From Nocardia fluminea (lineage in GTDB: Bacteria > Actinomycetota > Actinomycetes > Mycobacteriales > Mycobacteriaceae): a DNA stretch of 64,000 nucleotides. Under the pieces are notes generated by a model. The model saw nothing but the letters and a program-made list of their open reading frames with translations. It was not told the origin of the DNA and did not search any database. The DNA lies in assembly GCF_002846365.1 (NCBI RefSeq), contig NZ_PJMW01000002.1, positions 806,001 through 870,000 on the forward strand. Reading direction: 5' to 3'. Every line of letters starts with the position of its first letter. The stretch's first letter is position 1. This document shows, in pieces, positions 43,371 through 53,605 of this stretch. The position numbers and the translations under genes are program-made.

Positions 43371-46202
43371 TCATCCCTGCGCGGACCAGGCGGCCGTCAG
43401 CGCGGACAGCGCGTCGGATTCCAGACCGGACGCGCTCATCGGCGCGTGCGAAACCTGGTCGGGCTCCTCGGCTCGTGTCCGGCCACCGGCCGCGGCGTCG
43501 ACGGCGGCGGCGAGTTCGGTGATCGTGGCGCACTCGAACACCATCTGCGGCGACAGTGGCAGGCCGAGGGCGTCGGCCCGAGCCGACCACTGGATGGAGA
43601 TGACGCTGTCACCGCCGAGGGCGAAGAAGTTGTCGTCGCCGACGACGTCGTCTATTTCGAGCAGTTCCTCGATCAGCGCGATCAGGGTGCGCTCGGTGTC
43701 GGAGTCGGACGACGCACCGGCGGCGACCGCGCTCGCAGCCACCGGGGCGGGGGCGGCCAGCAGTCGTTCGAGGTCGGCGGCGGGCAGCACGCGCAGGTCG
43801 GCGACCGGCAGGTCCGGCGTTTCGGCGAACGCGCGCAGCGTGGCGGCGAGCGCGTCGGCGATCAGCGCGGCCGTGGCCGGGTCGTACAGGTCGGCGTTGA
43901 CGACGACGCGCACGTCCATGCCGCCGTCGGCGGTCACGTTCAGGCTCAGGTTCAGATCCAGGAACGACACGTCGAAGTCGGCGGGCAGCACGGTGACGGT
44001 GCTCTCCCCCGAGGTCGCGAACGGGAGCGTGGTGGGTGCCCAGTCGGCGCCGCGGAAGTGGATCATGCTCTGGAACAACGGGTTACGTGACCGTGAGCGA
44101 CGCGGGTTGAGTGCTTCGACCAGCCGCTCGATCGGCAGTTCCTGGTGGGCGTTGGCGTCGAGTACGACATTGCGGGCCCGAAGCACGGTGTCACGCAGGG
44201 TCGGTGCGTTCGACAGGTCGTTGCGCAGCACGACCATGTTGGCGAACAGCCCGATCAGCGTGGTCGTGGCCGGGTCGGTGCGCGCCGCCACGGGCGTACC
44301 GAGGGTGATGTCGGTGCCACCCCCGAGGGCGTGCAGGAGCGTGGCGACCGCGGCCTGGCACACCATGAATTCGGTGGCCCCACTGCGCACAGCCAGCGAT
44401 TCGAGCCCGGAGCGCACGGTGGCGGGCAGCGAGAAGGTCACCACTTCACCGCGCTTGCCCAGCACCGGCGGACGCTGCCGGTCGTGGGCGACCGCGATTT
44501 CCTCGGGGACATCCGCGAGCGCGGCACGCCAGTAGTCGATCTGGTCGGTGGCGAACGCGCTCGGCGCGGCCTGGTCGAACAGTTCGCGCTGCCACAGCGC
44601 GTAGTCGGCGAACTGGATCGGCAGCGGTGCCCAGTCCGGGGCGCCGCCCTGTTCGCTGCGAGCCCGGTAGGCGGCGGTGAGATCGTCGAGCAGCACGCCG
44701 AAGGACGCGTGGTCGGCGACGATGTGGTGCACCAGCAGCGAGAGCACGTGGGCGTCCGCGTCGAGCACGAGCAGTTCGGCGCGGATCAGCGGCTCACCGT
44801 CGAGGGTGAAGTGGTAGCCGGCGATCTCGGCGAGGGCCTCGGTGAGCTGGTCGGCGGCGATCTCGCGCACCGGCAGCGGGACCGGAGCGGCCGGATGCAC
44901 CACCTGGTAGGGCACGCCTTCGTGTTCGGGGAAGGTGGTGCGCAGCGACTCGTGCCGGGCGACCACGTCGTCGAGCGCGGCACGCAGGGCCGCGATGTCG
45001 AGTGCGCCGTCGAAGCGCAGGGCCAGCGGCAGGTTGCCGACCGAGCCCGCGCCCTCCATCCGGTACTGGAACCACATCGCCAGCTGCGAGTACGACAGCG
45101 GAACGCGCTCGCCGCGCGGGCGTCCGCCGATCGCGGGACGACTGGACCGCCCCGGTCCGGCGGTCGCGGTTTCCGCGGGCACAGGGTCGGTGCTCTCGGC
45201 GGGAGCGTCGTCGAAGTCGTTGTCGACGGCGTCGAGGTCGATATCGAACTCCGCCAGGAAGCGGGCGACCAGGTTGGCGGCCAGGGCGGCGGGGGTCGGG
45301 CTGTCGAAGACGACGCGCACGTCGAGTTCGATGCCGAATTCCGCGCGGACCTGGGCCACCAGGCGGGCCGCGAGCAGGGAGTGCCCGCCGAGTTCGAAGA
45401 AGGAGTCCTCGGCGCTGACCTCGTCGAGGTTGAACAGGGTGCCGAACAGGGCGCACACCTTGCGTTCGGTGGCCGTGGCCGGCGCGCGGTGGGTGCGCAC
45501 CACCGCGGGGGTCGCCGCGGGCAGGGCGCGCTTGTCGAGCTTGCCGTTGACGGTGAGCGGGATCTCGGGGACCACCGCGAACGCGCTGGGCACCATGTAC
45601 TCCGGCAGTCCGCCCGCGGCGAACGCGTGGACCTGCTCGAGGTCGACGGTGCCCTCGGCGGGCACCACATAGGCGGCCAGCATGGCGCCGATGGCGGGGT
45701 CCTCGGTGACCACGACAACGCAGCGGGCGACGGCGGGATGCGCGGCGATCGCGGCCTCGACCTCGCCGAGCTCGATCCGGAAGCCGCGCACCTTCACCTG
45801 CTCGTCGGCGCGGCCCACGAACTCGAGCTCGCCGAAGGCGTTGCGGCGCACCAGGTCACCGGAGCGGTACATGCGCGCGCCTGCCGCCGGGCCACCCTCG
45901 GCCGCCGCGAACGGGTCGGCGACGAAACGTTGCGCACTCAGCGCGGGACGATCGAGATAACCGCGGGCGAGCTGTTCGCCACCGAGATAGAGCTCACCGA
46001 CGACGCCGTCGGGCACCAGTTGCAGCGCCTCGTCGAGGACGTAGGTGTAGACGTTGCGGTTGGGGATGCCGATCGGCACCACACCGGTGCCCTGCGGTCC
46101 CGCGACCGGCATGTGGGTCGAGCAGACCACGGCCTCGGTGGGACCGTAGTGGTTGCGGAGTTCGGCCTCGAGGGTGTTGAAGAACCGGTCGGCGACCTTG
46201 GC
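43371..46202 (-). pseudogene. 5'-truncated NRPS gene: partial A - T - C - T
   Basis: The protein-like NRPS sequence begins abruptly at about 46202 with [25 protein letters not shown], just before adenylation core motif A5, so the start codon and motifs A1-A4 (including the TSGSTG loop) are missing. The rest is intact: YRSGDLVRR and [18 protein letters not shown] of the A domain, a carrier domain ([11 protein letters not shown]), a condensation domain (HHIVADHAS), and a second carrier domain ([11 protein letters not shown]) without an adenylation domain between. Upstream sequence in the frame is antisense to the HTH gene. The gene is cut by a rearrangement or by an assembly join. Confidence 0.8.
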
Positions 46203-46226
46203 GATACCGTCGCGACTTCCACTCAG
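46203..46226. other. Junction between NRPS fragment and HTH gene
   Basis: Within about 24 nt the minus-strand NRPS coding sequence ends and the plus-strand HTH coding sequence begins. No inverted repeat, insertion-sequence end or target duplication was recognised at the point. Confidence 0.6.
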
Positions 46227-47114
46227 ATGAACCCAGCCGAAAGCGTCGACCAGCCGATCGTCTCGGAGCCAGTAATTCGCGACACCTCGGCACCGCTGGT
46301 CGCAGCGGCTGACGGGATCGCCGCGCCGGTGCCCGATCGCACCTACCCGCACGGCCTGCGCCGCCCGTCCTCCGACAAGCCCAGCGCCCCCGGCACCCTC
46401 GAACTCATCCACAAGGCGGCCGCCGACCATCGCCGCAACGGCACCGAGCACGCCGGCCGGGCCACTGGGGTCGCCTCGACCTTGCGGCGAATACCCGTCA
46501 CCGCCGCCGCGCACTCCCCTGCGGGCGAAGCGACCGGCACCGACCCGGTTCCCGAGGCGACGATGCACGCCGGCACCGTCGCCCGTGACCCTGATGGCGA
46601 CACTCCACCGATCACCGATCCGGTAGCGGTGCACAACGATCCACAGCCTCCCGCCGCGGAGCCGGAGCAATTGACCCTCACCACCGAACCTGCCGAGCAG
46701 CTGGTCCTGCAACCAGAACCCGCTGAACCGGCAGCCCCCGCGCAGACCTTCGAGCAGACAGCGACCGAGCCCACAGAGCCCGCTGCCGCAGTGACCCCCG
46801 ACCCGATTCTGATCGCCGCCGACACCGACACGACCGAGCCGGTCGACGCGGACCTCGACGAGGAAGAAGACCTCCCAGCCCCCGACGATTTCGACTTCGA
46901 CGAAGACACCGAGGTCCGCGCCCTCGCCCGCCGCATCGCCCACCGCAGCCCCCTGCGCCTGACCCTCGACCAGATCGAAGAGATCCTCGAACTCACCGAC
47001 CAGTCCTGGTCCGCCCGCAGCATCGGCAGCGAAGTCGGCGTCCCCAGCAGCACCGTCACCAACATCGTCGAATTCGCCCACAAGATCCGCCAGCCCTACG
47101 CCTTCACCGGCTGA
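46227..47114 (+). CDS. Acidic protein with C-terminal helix-turn-helix
   Basis: A 295-residue protein. Most of it is disordered (Pro/Glu/Ala/Thr-rich, with an acidic run [21 protein letters not shown]); the last ~65 residues ([50 protein letters not shown]) form a helix-turn-helix like those of small DNA-binding regulators. ATG 46227 has no ribosome site and sits at the edge of the truncated NRPS gene, so the true N-terminus may be missing. It ends 17 nt before a terminator and faces the rpsQ block. Confidence 0.65.
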   Translation: MNPAESVDQPIVSEPVIRDTSAPLVAAADGIAAPVPDRTYPHGLRRPSSDKPSAPGTLELIHKAAADHRRNGTEHAGRATGVASTLRRIPVTAAAHSPAGEATGTDPVPEATMHAGTVARDPDGDTPPITDPVAVHNDPQPPAAEPEQLTLTTEPAEQLVLQPEPAEPAAPAQTFEQTATEPTEPAAAVTPDPILIAADTDTTEPVDADLDEEEDLPAPDDFDFDEDTEVRALARRIAHRSPLRLTLDQIEEILELTDQSWSARSIGSEVGVPSSTVTNIVEFAHKIRQPYAFTG

Positions 47115-47131
47115 CCCGACCCCCACACCGC

Positions 47132-47164
47132 AAAGGCCCGCCCCCGTACCGGGAGCGGGCCTTT
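47132..47164 (+). terminator. Terminator of the HTH gene
   Basis: A 10-bp perfect stem (AAAGGCCCGC with its complement) followed by TTTGTCATG lies 17 nt after the HTH stop. The A-rich left arm also allows function for leftward transcripts. Confidence 0.8.
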
Positions 47165-47196
47165 GTCATGTGACGACATCGGGATCATCGAACGAC

Positions 47197-47229
47197 GAAG
47201 GCCCGCTTCCCAGAGGGAAACGGGCCTTC
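47197..47229 (-). terminator. Terminator of the rpsJ-rpsQ operon
   Basis: A hairpin with GAAGGCCCG arms extended by CTTCCC/GGGAAA, one mismatch, lies 34 nt after the rpsQ stop. Together with 47132-47164 it makes a back-to-back terminator pair between the convergent transcripts; both stems contain the same AAGGCCCGC arm. Confidence 0.75.
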
Positions 47230-47263
47230 GCAGAAAACGATCTCGATGGATCGAGGAGGGACC

Positions 47264-47533
47264 TTACTTGGCCTTCTCCAGGACCTCGACCAGACGCCAG
47301 CGCTTGGTGGCCGACAGCGGACGGGTCTCCATCAGCTGAACGTGGTCGCCGACGTGGGCGATCTCGTTCTCGTCATGCGCCTTCACCTTGGAGGTGGTGC
47401 GAATGATCTTGCCGTAGAGCTTGTGCCGGTGACGGTCTTCCAGCTCGACGACGATCGTCTTGTTCATCTTGTCCGAGACAACGTAGCCGCTGCGAACCTT
47501 GCGGCTGTTGCGCTCTGTGGTGTTCTCGCTCAT
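47264..47533 (-). CDS. rpsQ: 30S ribosomal protein S17
   Basis: An 89-residue 16S rRNA-binding protein with [33 protein letters not shown] and MHAH-type loop ending [29 protein letters not shown]. Its ATG overlaps the rpmC stop by 4 nt. It is the last gene of the S10 block; the usual follower rplN is about 30 kb away. Confidence 0.97.
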   Translation of the reverse strand: MSENTTERNSRKVRSGYVVSDKMNKTIVVELEDRHRHKLYGKIIRTTSKVKAHDENEIAHVGDHVQLMETRPLSATKRWRLVEVLEKAK

Positions 47534-47769
47534 GCCGCATCTCCCTTGCCAGCGGGCGCCGTGGCCAGGCCGAGCTCGCGCTCACGCATGACCGTGTAAA
47601 TGCGCGCGATCTCGTGGCGGACGACGCGCAGTCGACGGTTGTTGTCGAGCTGACCCGTCGCCATCTGGAAGCGCAGGTTGAACAGCTCTTCCTTCGACTC
47701 GCGCAGGCGTGCCACGAGCTCTTCTTCGTTGAGCTCACGGAGCTCTGCGGCCGGTGTTTCGGTAGCCAT
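47530..47769 (-). CDS. rpmC: 50S ribosomal protein L29
   Basis: A 79-residue protein near the exit tunnel, with [60 protein letters not shown] 47769 is chosen because the longer frame overlaps rplP; it overlaps the rplP stop by 1 nt. The C-terminal [13 protein letters not shown] tail is an actinobacterial extension. Confidence 0.96.
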   Translation of the reverse strand: MATETPAAELRELNEEELVARLRESKEELFNLRFQMATGQLDNNRRLRVVRHEIARIYTVMRERELGLATAPAGKGDAA

Positions 47770-48185
47770 CAGAACTGCTCCTCCCTGGTCACGATCCTGC
47801 ATTTCATCGGGAGCTTGTGCATCGCGCGGCGCAGGGCCTCACGAGCGGTCTCCTCGTTGGGGTAAGACATCTCGAACATGACCCGACCGGGCTTCACGTT
47901 CGCGACCCACCACTCCGGCGAACCCTTACCGGAACCCATGCGGGTTTCGGCCGGCTTCTTCGTGAGCGGACGGTCGGGGTAGATGTTGATCCAGATCTTG
48001 CCGCCACGCTTGATGTGGCGGGTCATCGCGATACGCGCCGACTCGATCTGACGGTTGGTGACGTAGGCGGGCTCGAGAGCCTGGATGCCGTACTCACCGA
48101 AGGCCACCGCGGTGCCGCCCTTGGCCATGCCGGAGCGACCGGGGTGGTGCTGCTTGCGGTGCTTGACCCTACGGGGCATCAGCAT
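47769..48185 (-). CDS. rplP: 50S ribosomal protein L16
   Basis: A 138-residue protein at the A-site side of the peptidyl-transferase centre. It starts [19 protein letters not shown] and has [44 protein letters not shown]. It starts 3 nt after rpsC and overlaps rpmC by 1 nt. Confidence 0.97.
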   Translation of the reverse strand: MLMPRRVKHRKQHHPGRSGMAKGGTAVAFGEYGIQALEPAYVTNRQIESARIAMTRHIKRGGKIWINIYPDRPLTKKPAETRMGSGKGSPEWWVANVKPGRVMFEMSYPNEETAREALRRAMHKLPMKCRIVTREEQF

Positions 48186-48188
48186 GCG

Positions 48189-48983
<795 letters not shown>

Positions 48984-49385
48984 TTACTTTGCCCCTCCCT
49001 TCCGGCGGCTACGAGTGGCAGCGCCGGTGGTGGGCACGCTCTCGACCTCGATGGTGATGTGGCTGGTGCGCTTACGAATCCGGAACGCACGGCCCTGGGC
49101 CCGCGGCTGGAAACGCTTCATGGTGGCGCCCTCGTCGACAAAAGCAGTCGAGATGACCAGGGTGGCCGGGTTGAGGCCGAGGTTGTTCTCGGCGTTCGCC
49201 GCGGCCGAAGCCACGACCTTGGCCACGGGCTCGCTGGCGGCCTGCGGTGCGAACCGCAGGATGGCCAGCGCGTCCTGGACGCTCTTGCCGCGGACCAGGT
49301 CCACGACTCGGCGGGCCTTCATCGGGGTGACCCGAACGTGCTTGGCGGTGGCGCGTGCAGTCGGGTTCTGAATGGTTTCAGTCAT
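48984..49385 (-). CDS. rplV: 50S ribosomal protein L22
   Basis: A 133-residue tunnel-lining protein with [44 protein letters not shown] and the C-terminal [23 protein letters not shown] hairpin. A short basic tail extends it. It is coupled to rpsS by a 4-nt overlap and abuts rpsC. L22 hairpin changes are a known source of macrolide resistance; none was assessed. Confidence 0.97.
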   Translation of the reverse strand: MTETIQNPTARATAKHVRVTPMKARRVVDLVRGKSVQDALAILRFAPQAASEPVAKVVASAAANAENNLGLNPATLVISTAFVDEGATMKRFQPRAQGRAFRIRKRTSHITIEVESVPTTGAATRSRRKGGAK

Positions 49386-49663
49386 CGCCGCTTGCTCTTC
49401 CGGTCGTCCTTGACGTGGCTCTTGAACGTCCTGGTCGGCGCGAACTCACCGAGCTTGTGGCCGACCATGTTGTCCGAGATGAACACCGGGACGTGCTTGC
49501 GACCGTCGTGAACGGCGAAAGTGTGTCCGATGAAATCGGGGATGATGGTCGAGCGACGCGACCAGGTCTTGATGACCTGCTTCGTGCCCTTTTCGTTCTG
49601 CACGTCCACCTTCGCGAGGAGGTGGTCGTCGACGAACGGGCCCTTCTTGAGGCTGCGTGGCAT
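49382..49663 (-). CDS. rpsS: 30S ribosomal protein S19
   Basis: A 93-residue head protein starting [23 protein letters not shown], with [62 protein letters not shown] lies just upstream. It is coupled to rplV by a 4-nt overlap. Confidence 0.97.
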   Translation of the reverse strand: MPRSLKKGPFVDDHLLAKVDVQNEKGTKQVIKTWSRRSTIIPDFIGHTFAVHDGRKHVPVFISDNMVGHKLGEFAPTRTFKSHVKDDRKSKRR

Positions 49664-49677
49664 TTCTTACCTCCTCC

Positions 49678-50514
49678 TTAGCGCTTCTTGCCGGTCTTAC
49701 GACGGCGAACGATGAGCTTGTCACTCGGGCGGTTGGGCTTGCGGGTGCGGCCCTCAGGCTGACCCCACGGGGAGACCGGGTGGCGACCACCGGAGGTCTT
49801 ACCCTCACCACCACCGTGCGGGTGGTCGACCGGGTTCATGACGACACCACGGACGGTGGGACGACGGCCCTTCCAGCGCATACGGCCGGCCTTGCCCCAG
49901 TTGATGTTCGACTGCTCGGCGTTGCCGACCTCGCCGACGGTGGCGCGGCAGCGCACGTCGACACGGCGGATTTCACCCGAAGGCATACGAAGGGTCGCGT
50001 ACGGCCCTTCCTTGCCCAGCAGCTGAATACTCATTCCAGCGGAACGAGCCATCTTGGCGCCGCCGCCCGGACGCAGCTCCACGTTGTGGATCGTGGTACC
50101 GGTCGGGATGTTGCGCAGCGGCAGGTTGTTGCCCGGCTTGATGTCGGCCGTGGGGCCGGACTCGATCGGGCTGCCCTGCTTGATGCCCTTCGGCGCGATG
50201 ATGTAGCGCTTCTCGCCGTCGGCAAAGTGCAGCAGTGCGATGTTGGCGGTGCGGTTGGGGTCGTACTCGATGTGAGCGACCTTGGCCGGGATGCCGTCCT
50301 TGTCCAGCCGACGGAAGTCGATCAGACGGTAGGCACGCTTGTGACCGCCACCGCGGTGACGCGTGGTGATGCGACCGTGCGCGTTACGACCACCGGACTT
50401 GGTGAGCGGGCGCAGCAGCGACTTCTCCGGCGTCGACCGGGTGATCTCGGCGAAGTCCGAGACGCTGGAGCCACGACGGCCCGGCGTTGTCGGCTTGTAT
50501 TTACGGATTGCCAT
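49678..50514 (-). CDS. rplB: 50S ribosomal protein L2
   Basis: A 278-residue primary rRNA-binding protein essential for subunit joining and peptidyl transfer. It starts [20 protein letters not shown] and includes [18 protein letters not shown] and the functional C-terminal stretch [19 protein letters not shown] with the conserved histidine. It lies 32 nt after rplW. Confidence 0.98.
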   Translation of the reverse strand: MAIRKYKPTTPGRRGSSVSDFAEITRSTPEKSLLRPLTKSGGRNAHGRITTRHRGGGHKRAYRLIDFRRLDKDGIPAKVAHIEYDPNRTANIALLHFADGEKRYIIAPKGIKQGSPIESGPTADIKPGNNLPLRNIPTGTTIHNVELRPGGGAKMARSAGMSIQLLGKEGPYATLRMPSGEIRRVDVRCRATVGEVGNAEQSNINWGKAGRMRWKGRRPTVRGVVMNPVDHPHGGGEGKTSGGRHPVSPWGQPEGRTRKPNRPSDKLIVRRRKTGKKR

Positions 50515-50546
50515 GAGTTCTTCTCGCTTTCTGGAGTCCCAGGCGC

Positions 50547-50852
50547 TTACGCGACCGGTCCTCCGAAGATCTCGATGGGCTTGCTATCGGCCGAGAGGGT
50601 CACGAGTGCGCGCTTGGTGTCCTTGCGCTTTCCGTAACCGAATTTGGTCCGCTTGCGCTTGCCCTGACGGTTGGCGGTATTGACGCTGGTGACCGTGACG
50701 CCGAAAACCTTCTCGACGGCGATCTTGATCTGCGTCTTGTTCGAGTCCGGGTGCACCAGGAAGGTGTAGGTGCCTTCCTCGATCAGCCCGTAGGACTTCT
50801 CCGAGATGACCGGTGCGAGCAGGATGTCGCGGGGGTCGGCGATGGTGCTCAC
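50547..50852 (-). CDS. rplW: 50S ribosomal protein L23
   Basis: A 101-residue protein at the tunnel exit that docks trigger factor and signal recognition particle. From GTG 50852: [54 protein letters not shown] and the loop [25 protein letters not shown]. The longer open frame upstream overlaps rplD and is rejected; the GTG overlaps the rplD stop by 4 nt. Confidence 0.96.
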   Translation of the reverse strand: MSTIADPRDILLAPVISEKSYGLIEEGTYTFLVHPDSNKTQIKIAVEKVFGVTVTSVNTANRQGKRKRTKFGYGKRKDTKRALVTLSADSKPIEIFGGPVA

Positions 50853-51523
50853 TTGCTCTCCTCCTGGGCCGCCTCGGCGGGACCGTGAACGAAAGCGTTC
50901 AGGGCCTCGACGCTGAACACCACGTCGTCGCTGTTGAGCACGTCGTAGGTGTTGAGCTGATCCGGGGCGATCGGCAGCACGTTCTGCAGGTTCGCCACGC
51001 TCTTCCACGCGGCGACGTCCTCGCGGCCGACGACGACCAGGAACTTCTTGCGGCCCGAGAGCTCGGCCAGGAAGTCCTTGGCAATCTTGGTCGACGGGTT
51101 CTGACCCGAGACCAGTTCGGTGATCACGTGGATGCGCTCGTTGCGGGCCCGGTCGGAGAGGGCACCGCGCAGGGCGGCGGCCTTCATCTTCTTGGGGGTC
51201 CGCTGGCTGTAGTCACGCGGCTGCGGGCCGTGGACGGTGCCACCACCGGCGAACTGCGGCGCACGGGTCGAGCCCTGACGGGCGCGGCCGGTGCCCTTCT
51301 GGCGGTACGGCTTCTTGCCACCACCGGAGACCTCGCCACGAGTCTTCGTGGAGTGGGTGCCCTGGCGAGCGGCGGCCAGCTGTGCGATGACGACCTGGTG
51401 CATCAGCGCGACGTTGGCGGTCACGTCGAAGATCTCCGAGGGGAGTTCGACGGTGCCTTCGGTCTTGCCGCCTGCGGCCTTGACGGTCAGCGTCAGGTTG
51501 GCCTTCTTGTCGAGGCTGGTCAT
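50849..51523 (-). CDS. rplD: 50S ribosomal protein L4
   Basis: A 224-residue protein with a tunnel loop ([42 protein letters not shown]) and a globular Rossmann-like body. In some bacteria L4 represses its own S10 operon; the long leader before rpsJ would allow that here, without direct evidence. It overlaps rplC and rplW by 4 nt each. Confidence 0.97.
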   Translation of the reverse strand: MTSLDKKANLTLTVKAAGGKTEGTVELPSEIFDVTANVALMHQVVIAQLAAARQGTHSTKTRGEVSGGGKKPYRQKGTGRARQGSTRAPQFAGGGTVHGPQPRDYSQRTPKKMKAAALRGALSDRARNERIHVITELVSGQNPSTKIAKDFLAELSGRKKFLVVVGREDVAAWKSVANLQNVLPIAPDQLNTYDVLNSDDVVFSVEALNAFVHGPAEAAQEESK

Positions 51524-52185
51524 GCGTGCGCACCACCCTTCACGGCGCTCTTGACGATCACGATGTTGCCCTTGCGGCCGGGGATAGCACCCTTGACCAG
51601 GAGCAAACCGTTCTCGGCGTCGACCTTGTGAACCGAGAGGTTCTGCGTGGTGACGCGGTCGTTACCCATACGGCCCGACATGCGCATGCCCTTGAACACG
51701 CGGCCGGGAGTGGCACAGCCACCGATGGAACCCGGGCGACGGTGCACAGCCTGCGCACCGTGCGAGGCGCCCTGGCCCTTGAAGCCGTGACGCTTCATGG
51801 TGCCGGCGAAGCCCTTGCCCTTGCTGATTCCGGTCACGTCGACGTAGGTGCCCTCTTCGAAGACATCAGCCGAGAGTTCCTGGCCGATCTCGAAGGTGGA
51901 GGCATCCGCGACGCGGATCTCGGTGACGTGGCGGCGCGGGGTGACACCGGCCTTGGCGAACTGGCCGGAAACCGGCTTGTTCACCTTGCGCGGGTCGATG
52001 GCGCCGAAAGCGATCTGCACGGCCGAATAGCCGTCGCGCTCCACGGTACGAATCTGGGTGACCACGTTCGGGCCCGCCTTGATGACGGTGACCGGGACTA
52101 CGCGGTTCTTCTCGTCGAAGACCTGGGTCATGCCGAGCTTGGTGCCCAGGATTCCGGCCTGAGGCCGATTCTTGTTGTCAGTCAT
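51520..52185 (-). CDS. rplC: 50S ribosomal protein L3
   Basis: A 221-residue early-assembly protein near the peptidyl-transferase centre: [32 protein letters not shown], and the extended loop [45 protein letters not shown] 52185 is preferred over GTG 52203, which overlaps rpsJ. It lies 14 nt after rpsJ. Confidence 0.97.
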   Translation of the reverse strand: MTDNKNRPQAGILGTKLGMTQVFDEKNRVVPVTVIKAGPNVVTQIRTVERDGYSAVQIAFGAIDPRKVNKPVSGQFAKAGVTPRRHVTEIRVADASTFEIGQELSADVFEEGTYVDVTGISKGKGFAGTMKRHGFKGQGASHGAQAVHRRPGSIGGCATPGRVFKGMRMSGRMGNDRVTTQNLSVHKVDAENGLLLVKGAIPGRKGNIVIVKSAVKGGAHA

Positions 52186-52199
52186 GTCTCGAGTCCCCG

Positions 52200-52505
52200 T
52201 CACTGAATGTTGACGTCGACGCTGGCCGGCAGGTCGATGCGCATCAGCGCGTCAACCGTCTTCGGCGTCGGGTCGAGGATGTCGATGAGGCGTTTGTGCG
52301 TGCGCATCTCGAAGTGTTCGCGCGAGTCCTTGTACTTGTGCGGCGAACGGATGACGCAGTAGATGTTCTTCTCGGTCGGCAACGGCACAGGCCCGACCAC
52401 ACGGGCGCCGGTGCGGGTCACCGTTTCCACGATCTTGCGCGCTGACGCGTCGATCGCCTCGTGGTCATAGGCCTTGAGCCTGATGCGGATCTTTTGTCCC
52501 GCCAC
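52200..52505 (-). CDS. rpsJ: 30S ribosomal protein S10
   Basis: A 101-residue protein, also known as NusE in antitermination. It starts [34 protein letters not shown] and has [23 protein letters not shown] and the end [11 protein letters not shown]. It heads the eleven-gene S10 block, preceded by a leader of more than 350 nt with the promoter at 52880-52909. Confidence 0.98.
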   Translation of the reverse strand: MAGQKIRIRLKAYDHEAIDASARKIVETVTRTGARVVGPVPLPTEKNIYCVIRSPHKYKDSREHFEMRTHKRLIDILDPTPKTVDALMRIDLPASVDVNIQ

Positions 52506-52879
52506 GCTAAGTGTCCTTTTCTCCGCTTTCCTTCGTGGTCACAGGAGCTAGCTCCCGCACCACCCTCAATTTGCACAGCCCGAACCACAAAGAAGACGCC
52601 TCAGCGTGGTTTCCCACTGAAGACCCGCAACCAGGGCGCACCAAAAGGCACTACCTAGTCCTCGCCGCTGTTCATCTGTCATGGTTCTCCGGTCCACGCG
52701 GTCGGGCGTGTCGCCCTAACGCTTATTCTCCGACCCCGGTCATCTGCTCACCATGGATCGGAAGTGCGTGGTCCCGAACGTATCCACACCGGCGAACCGG
52801 CGAGATACAAACTACTGCTCCCCCTGCCCAGTTCATCCGCTCCGAGGAGTCGGTCGATCCTGCGCAAGGCAACCCGAAC
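52506..52879 (-). other. Long untranslated leader of the S10 operon
   Basis: About 365 nt lie between the predicted transcription start (near 52873) and rpsJ. No convincing ORF occupies it. S10 leaders in other bacteria carry RNA structures for feedback by ribosomal proteins; I cannot fold the sequence here, so this stays a candidate regulatory leader. Confidence 0.4.
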
Positions 52880-52909
52880 AGTATGCACCATGCCGACGAC
52901 GTCGTTCAA
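52880..52909 (-). promoter_or_regulatory. Promoter of the rpsJ operon
   Basis: Leftward -35 TTGAAC (52909-52904), 18-nt spacer, -10 CATACT (52885-52880), then GTTCGGGTTGCCTTGCGC. The spacing and the GGTTGCC just after the start match the promoters of the rpsH and rplN blocks. Confidence 0.75.
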
Positions 52910-53039
52910 ATCGGGGGTCATGAGGTATCGATCACGCCCTCAGAGGGGCTTCCACCTCGACCGCACCGCCGGCTGGGCTGTACCGATGAATGGTAGCTGG
53001 CCCGTCGCCACGCCTGGTCACCGGAGGGTTACCGCAGAA

Positions 53040-53057
53040 CTTACTTTTGAGTAAGAT
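53040..53057 (+). promoter_or_regulatory. -10 element overlapped by a palindrome; probable leaderless start
   Basis: CTTACT-TTTG-AGTAAG (53040-53055) is a perfect 6-bp inverted repeat overlapping a -10 hexamer TAAGAT (53052-53057). The ATG of the next gene follows 7 nt after the -10, so transcription would begin at or next to the start codon. The palindrome is a likely operator of the TetR type; its regulator is not identified. Confidence 0.65.
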
Positions 53058-53063
53058 AGTGCC

Positions 53064-53540
53064 ATGACACAGGAAACCGCGACCTACCGCGGCTGGAAGA
53101 AGCTGCCCGACAATCGCATCGGGCACGCGCTGTTCTCCCTCGGCATGGTCGCCAGGGTCCCCTACTTCGGCACCGTGCTCCCCCAGGTGATCCGCCTCGA
53201 GCCCGGCGTCTGCGAGGTGACCTCCCCGAAGTGGTTCGGCATCCACAACCACCTCGGCACCTTCCACGCCATCGCGGCCTGCAATCTCGCCGAGGTGGCG
53301 ATGGGCATGCTCAGCGAGGCCACCGTCCCCACCACGCACCGGTGGATCCCCAAGTCGATGAACGTCCAATACCTGGCCAAGGCCGAGTCCGGCCTGCGCG
53401 CGGTGGCGAAGCTCGACGAGATCCCCGACTTCACCGCGATCACCAAGGGCCAGGAATTGACGGTTCCCGTCTCGATCTACGACAAGGACGGCATCGAGGT
53501 CGTGCACGCCGACATCACCACCTGGGTGTCGCCACGCTGA
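53064..53540 (+). CDS. Hotdog-fold DUF4442 protein
   Basis: A 158-residue protein of the DUF4442/PaaI-like thioesterase group: FSLGMVARVPYFGTVLPQVIRLEPGVCEVTSPKWFGIHNHLGTFHAIAACNLAEVAMGM shows the hotdog helix, with NHLGTFHAIA in the place of the usual catalytic segment. A role in acyl-CoA or acyl-thioester hydrolysis is plausible but the substrate is unknown. No ribosome site precedes the ATG, consistent with the leaderless promoter. It is transcribed away from rpsJ. Confidence 0.8.
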   Translation: MTQETATYRGWKKLPDNRIGHALFSLGMVARVPYFGTVLPQVIRLEPGVCEVTSPKWFGIHNHLGTFHAIAACNLAEVAMGMLSEATVPTTHRWIPKSMNVQYLAKAESGLRAVAKLDEIPDFTAITKGQELTVPVSIYDKDGIEVVHADITTWVSPR

Positions 53541-53605
53541 ACGCGGCCACGTGAACCGCCGCACCGGTACGGTTGTGGGCCAGGCAACAAAGGACGGGGA
53601 GTTCG

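Noticed and set aside
44145..46226. Upstream two-thirds of the 989-codon plus-strand ORF
   Set aside because: It is antisense to NRPS carrier and condensation domains. Only the part after 46227 reads like a protein, so the HTH gene is annotated from there.
38675..47114. Possible insertion sequence or integrase causing the NRPS break
   Set aside because: No transposase, integrase, terminal inverted repeat or target duplication was recognised at 46.2 kb or elsewhere in the window.
46203..47126. N-terminal part of the 1251-codon minus-strand ORF as NRPS sequence
   Set aside because: It contains no adenylation motifs and is antisense to the HTH gene; NRPS similarity starts only at about 46202.
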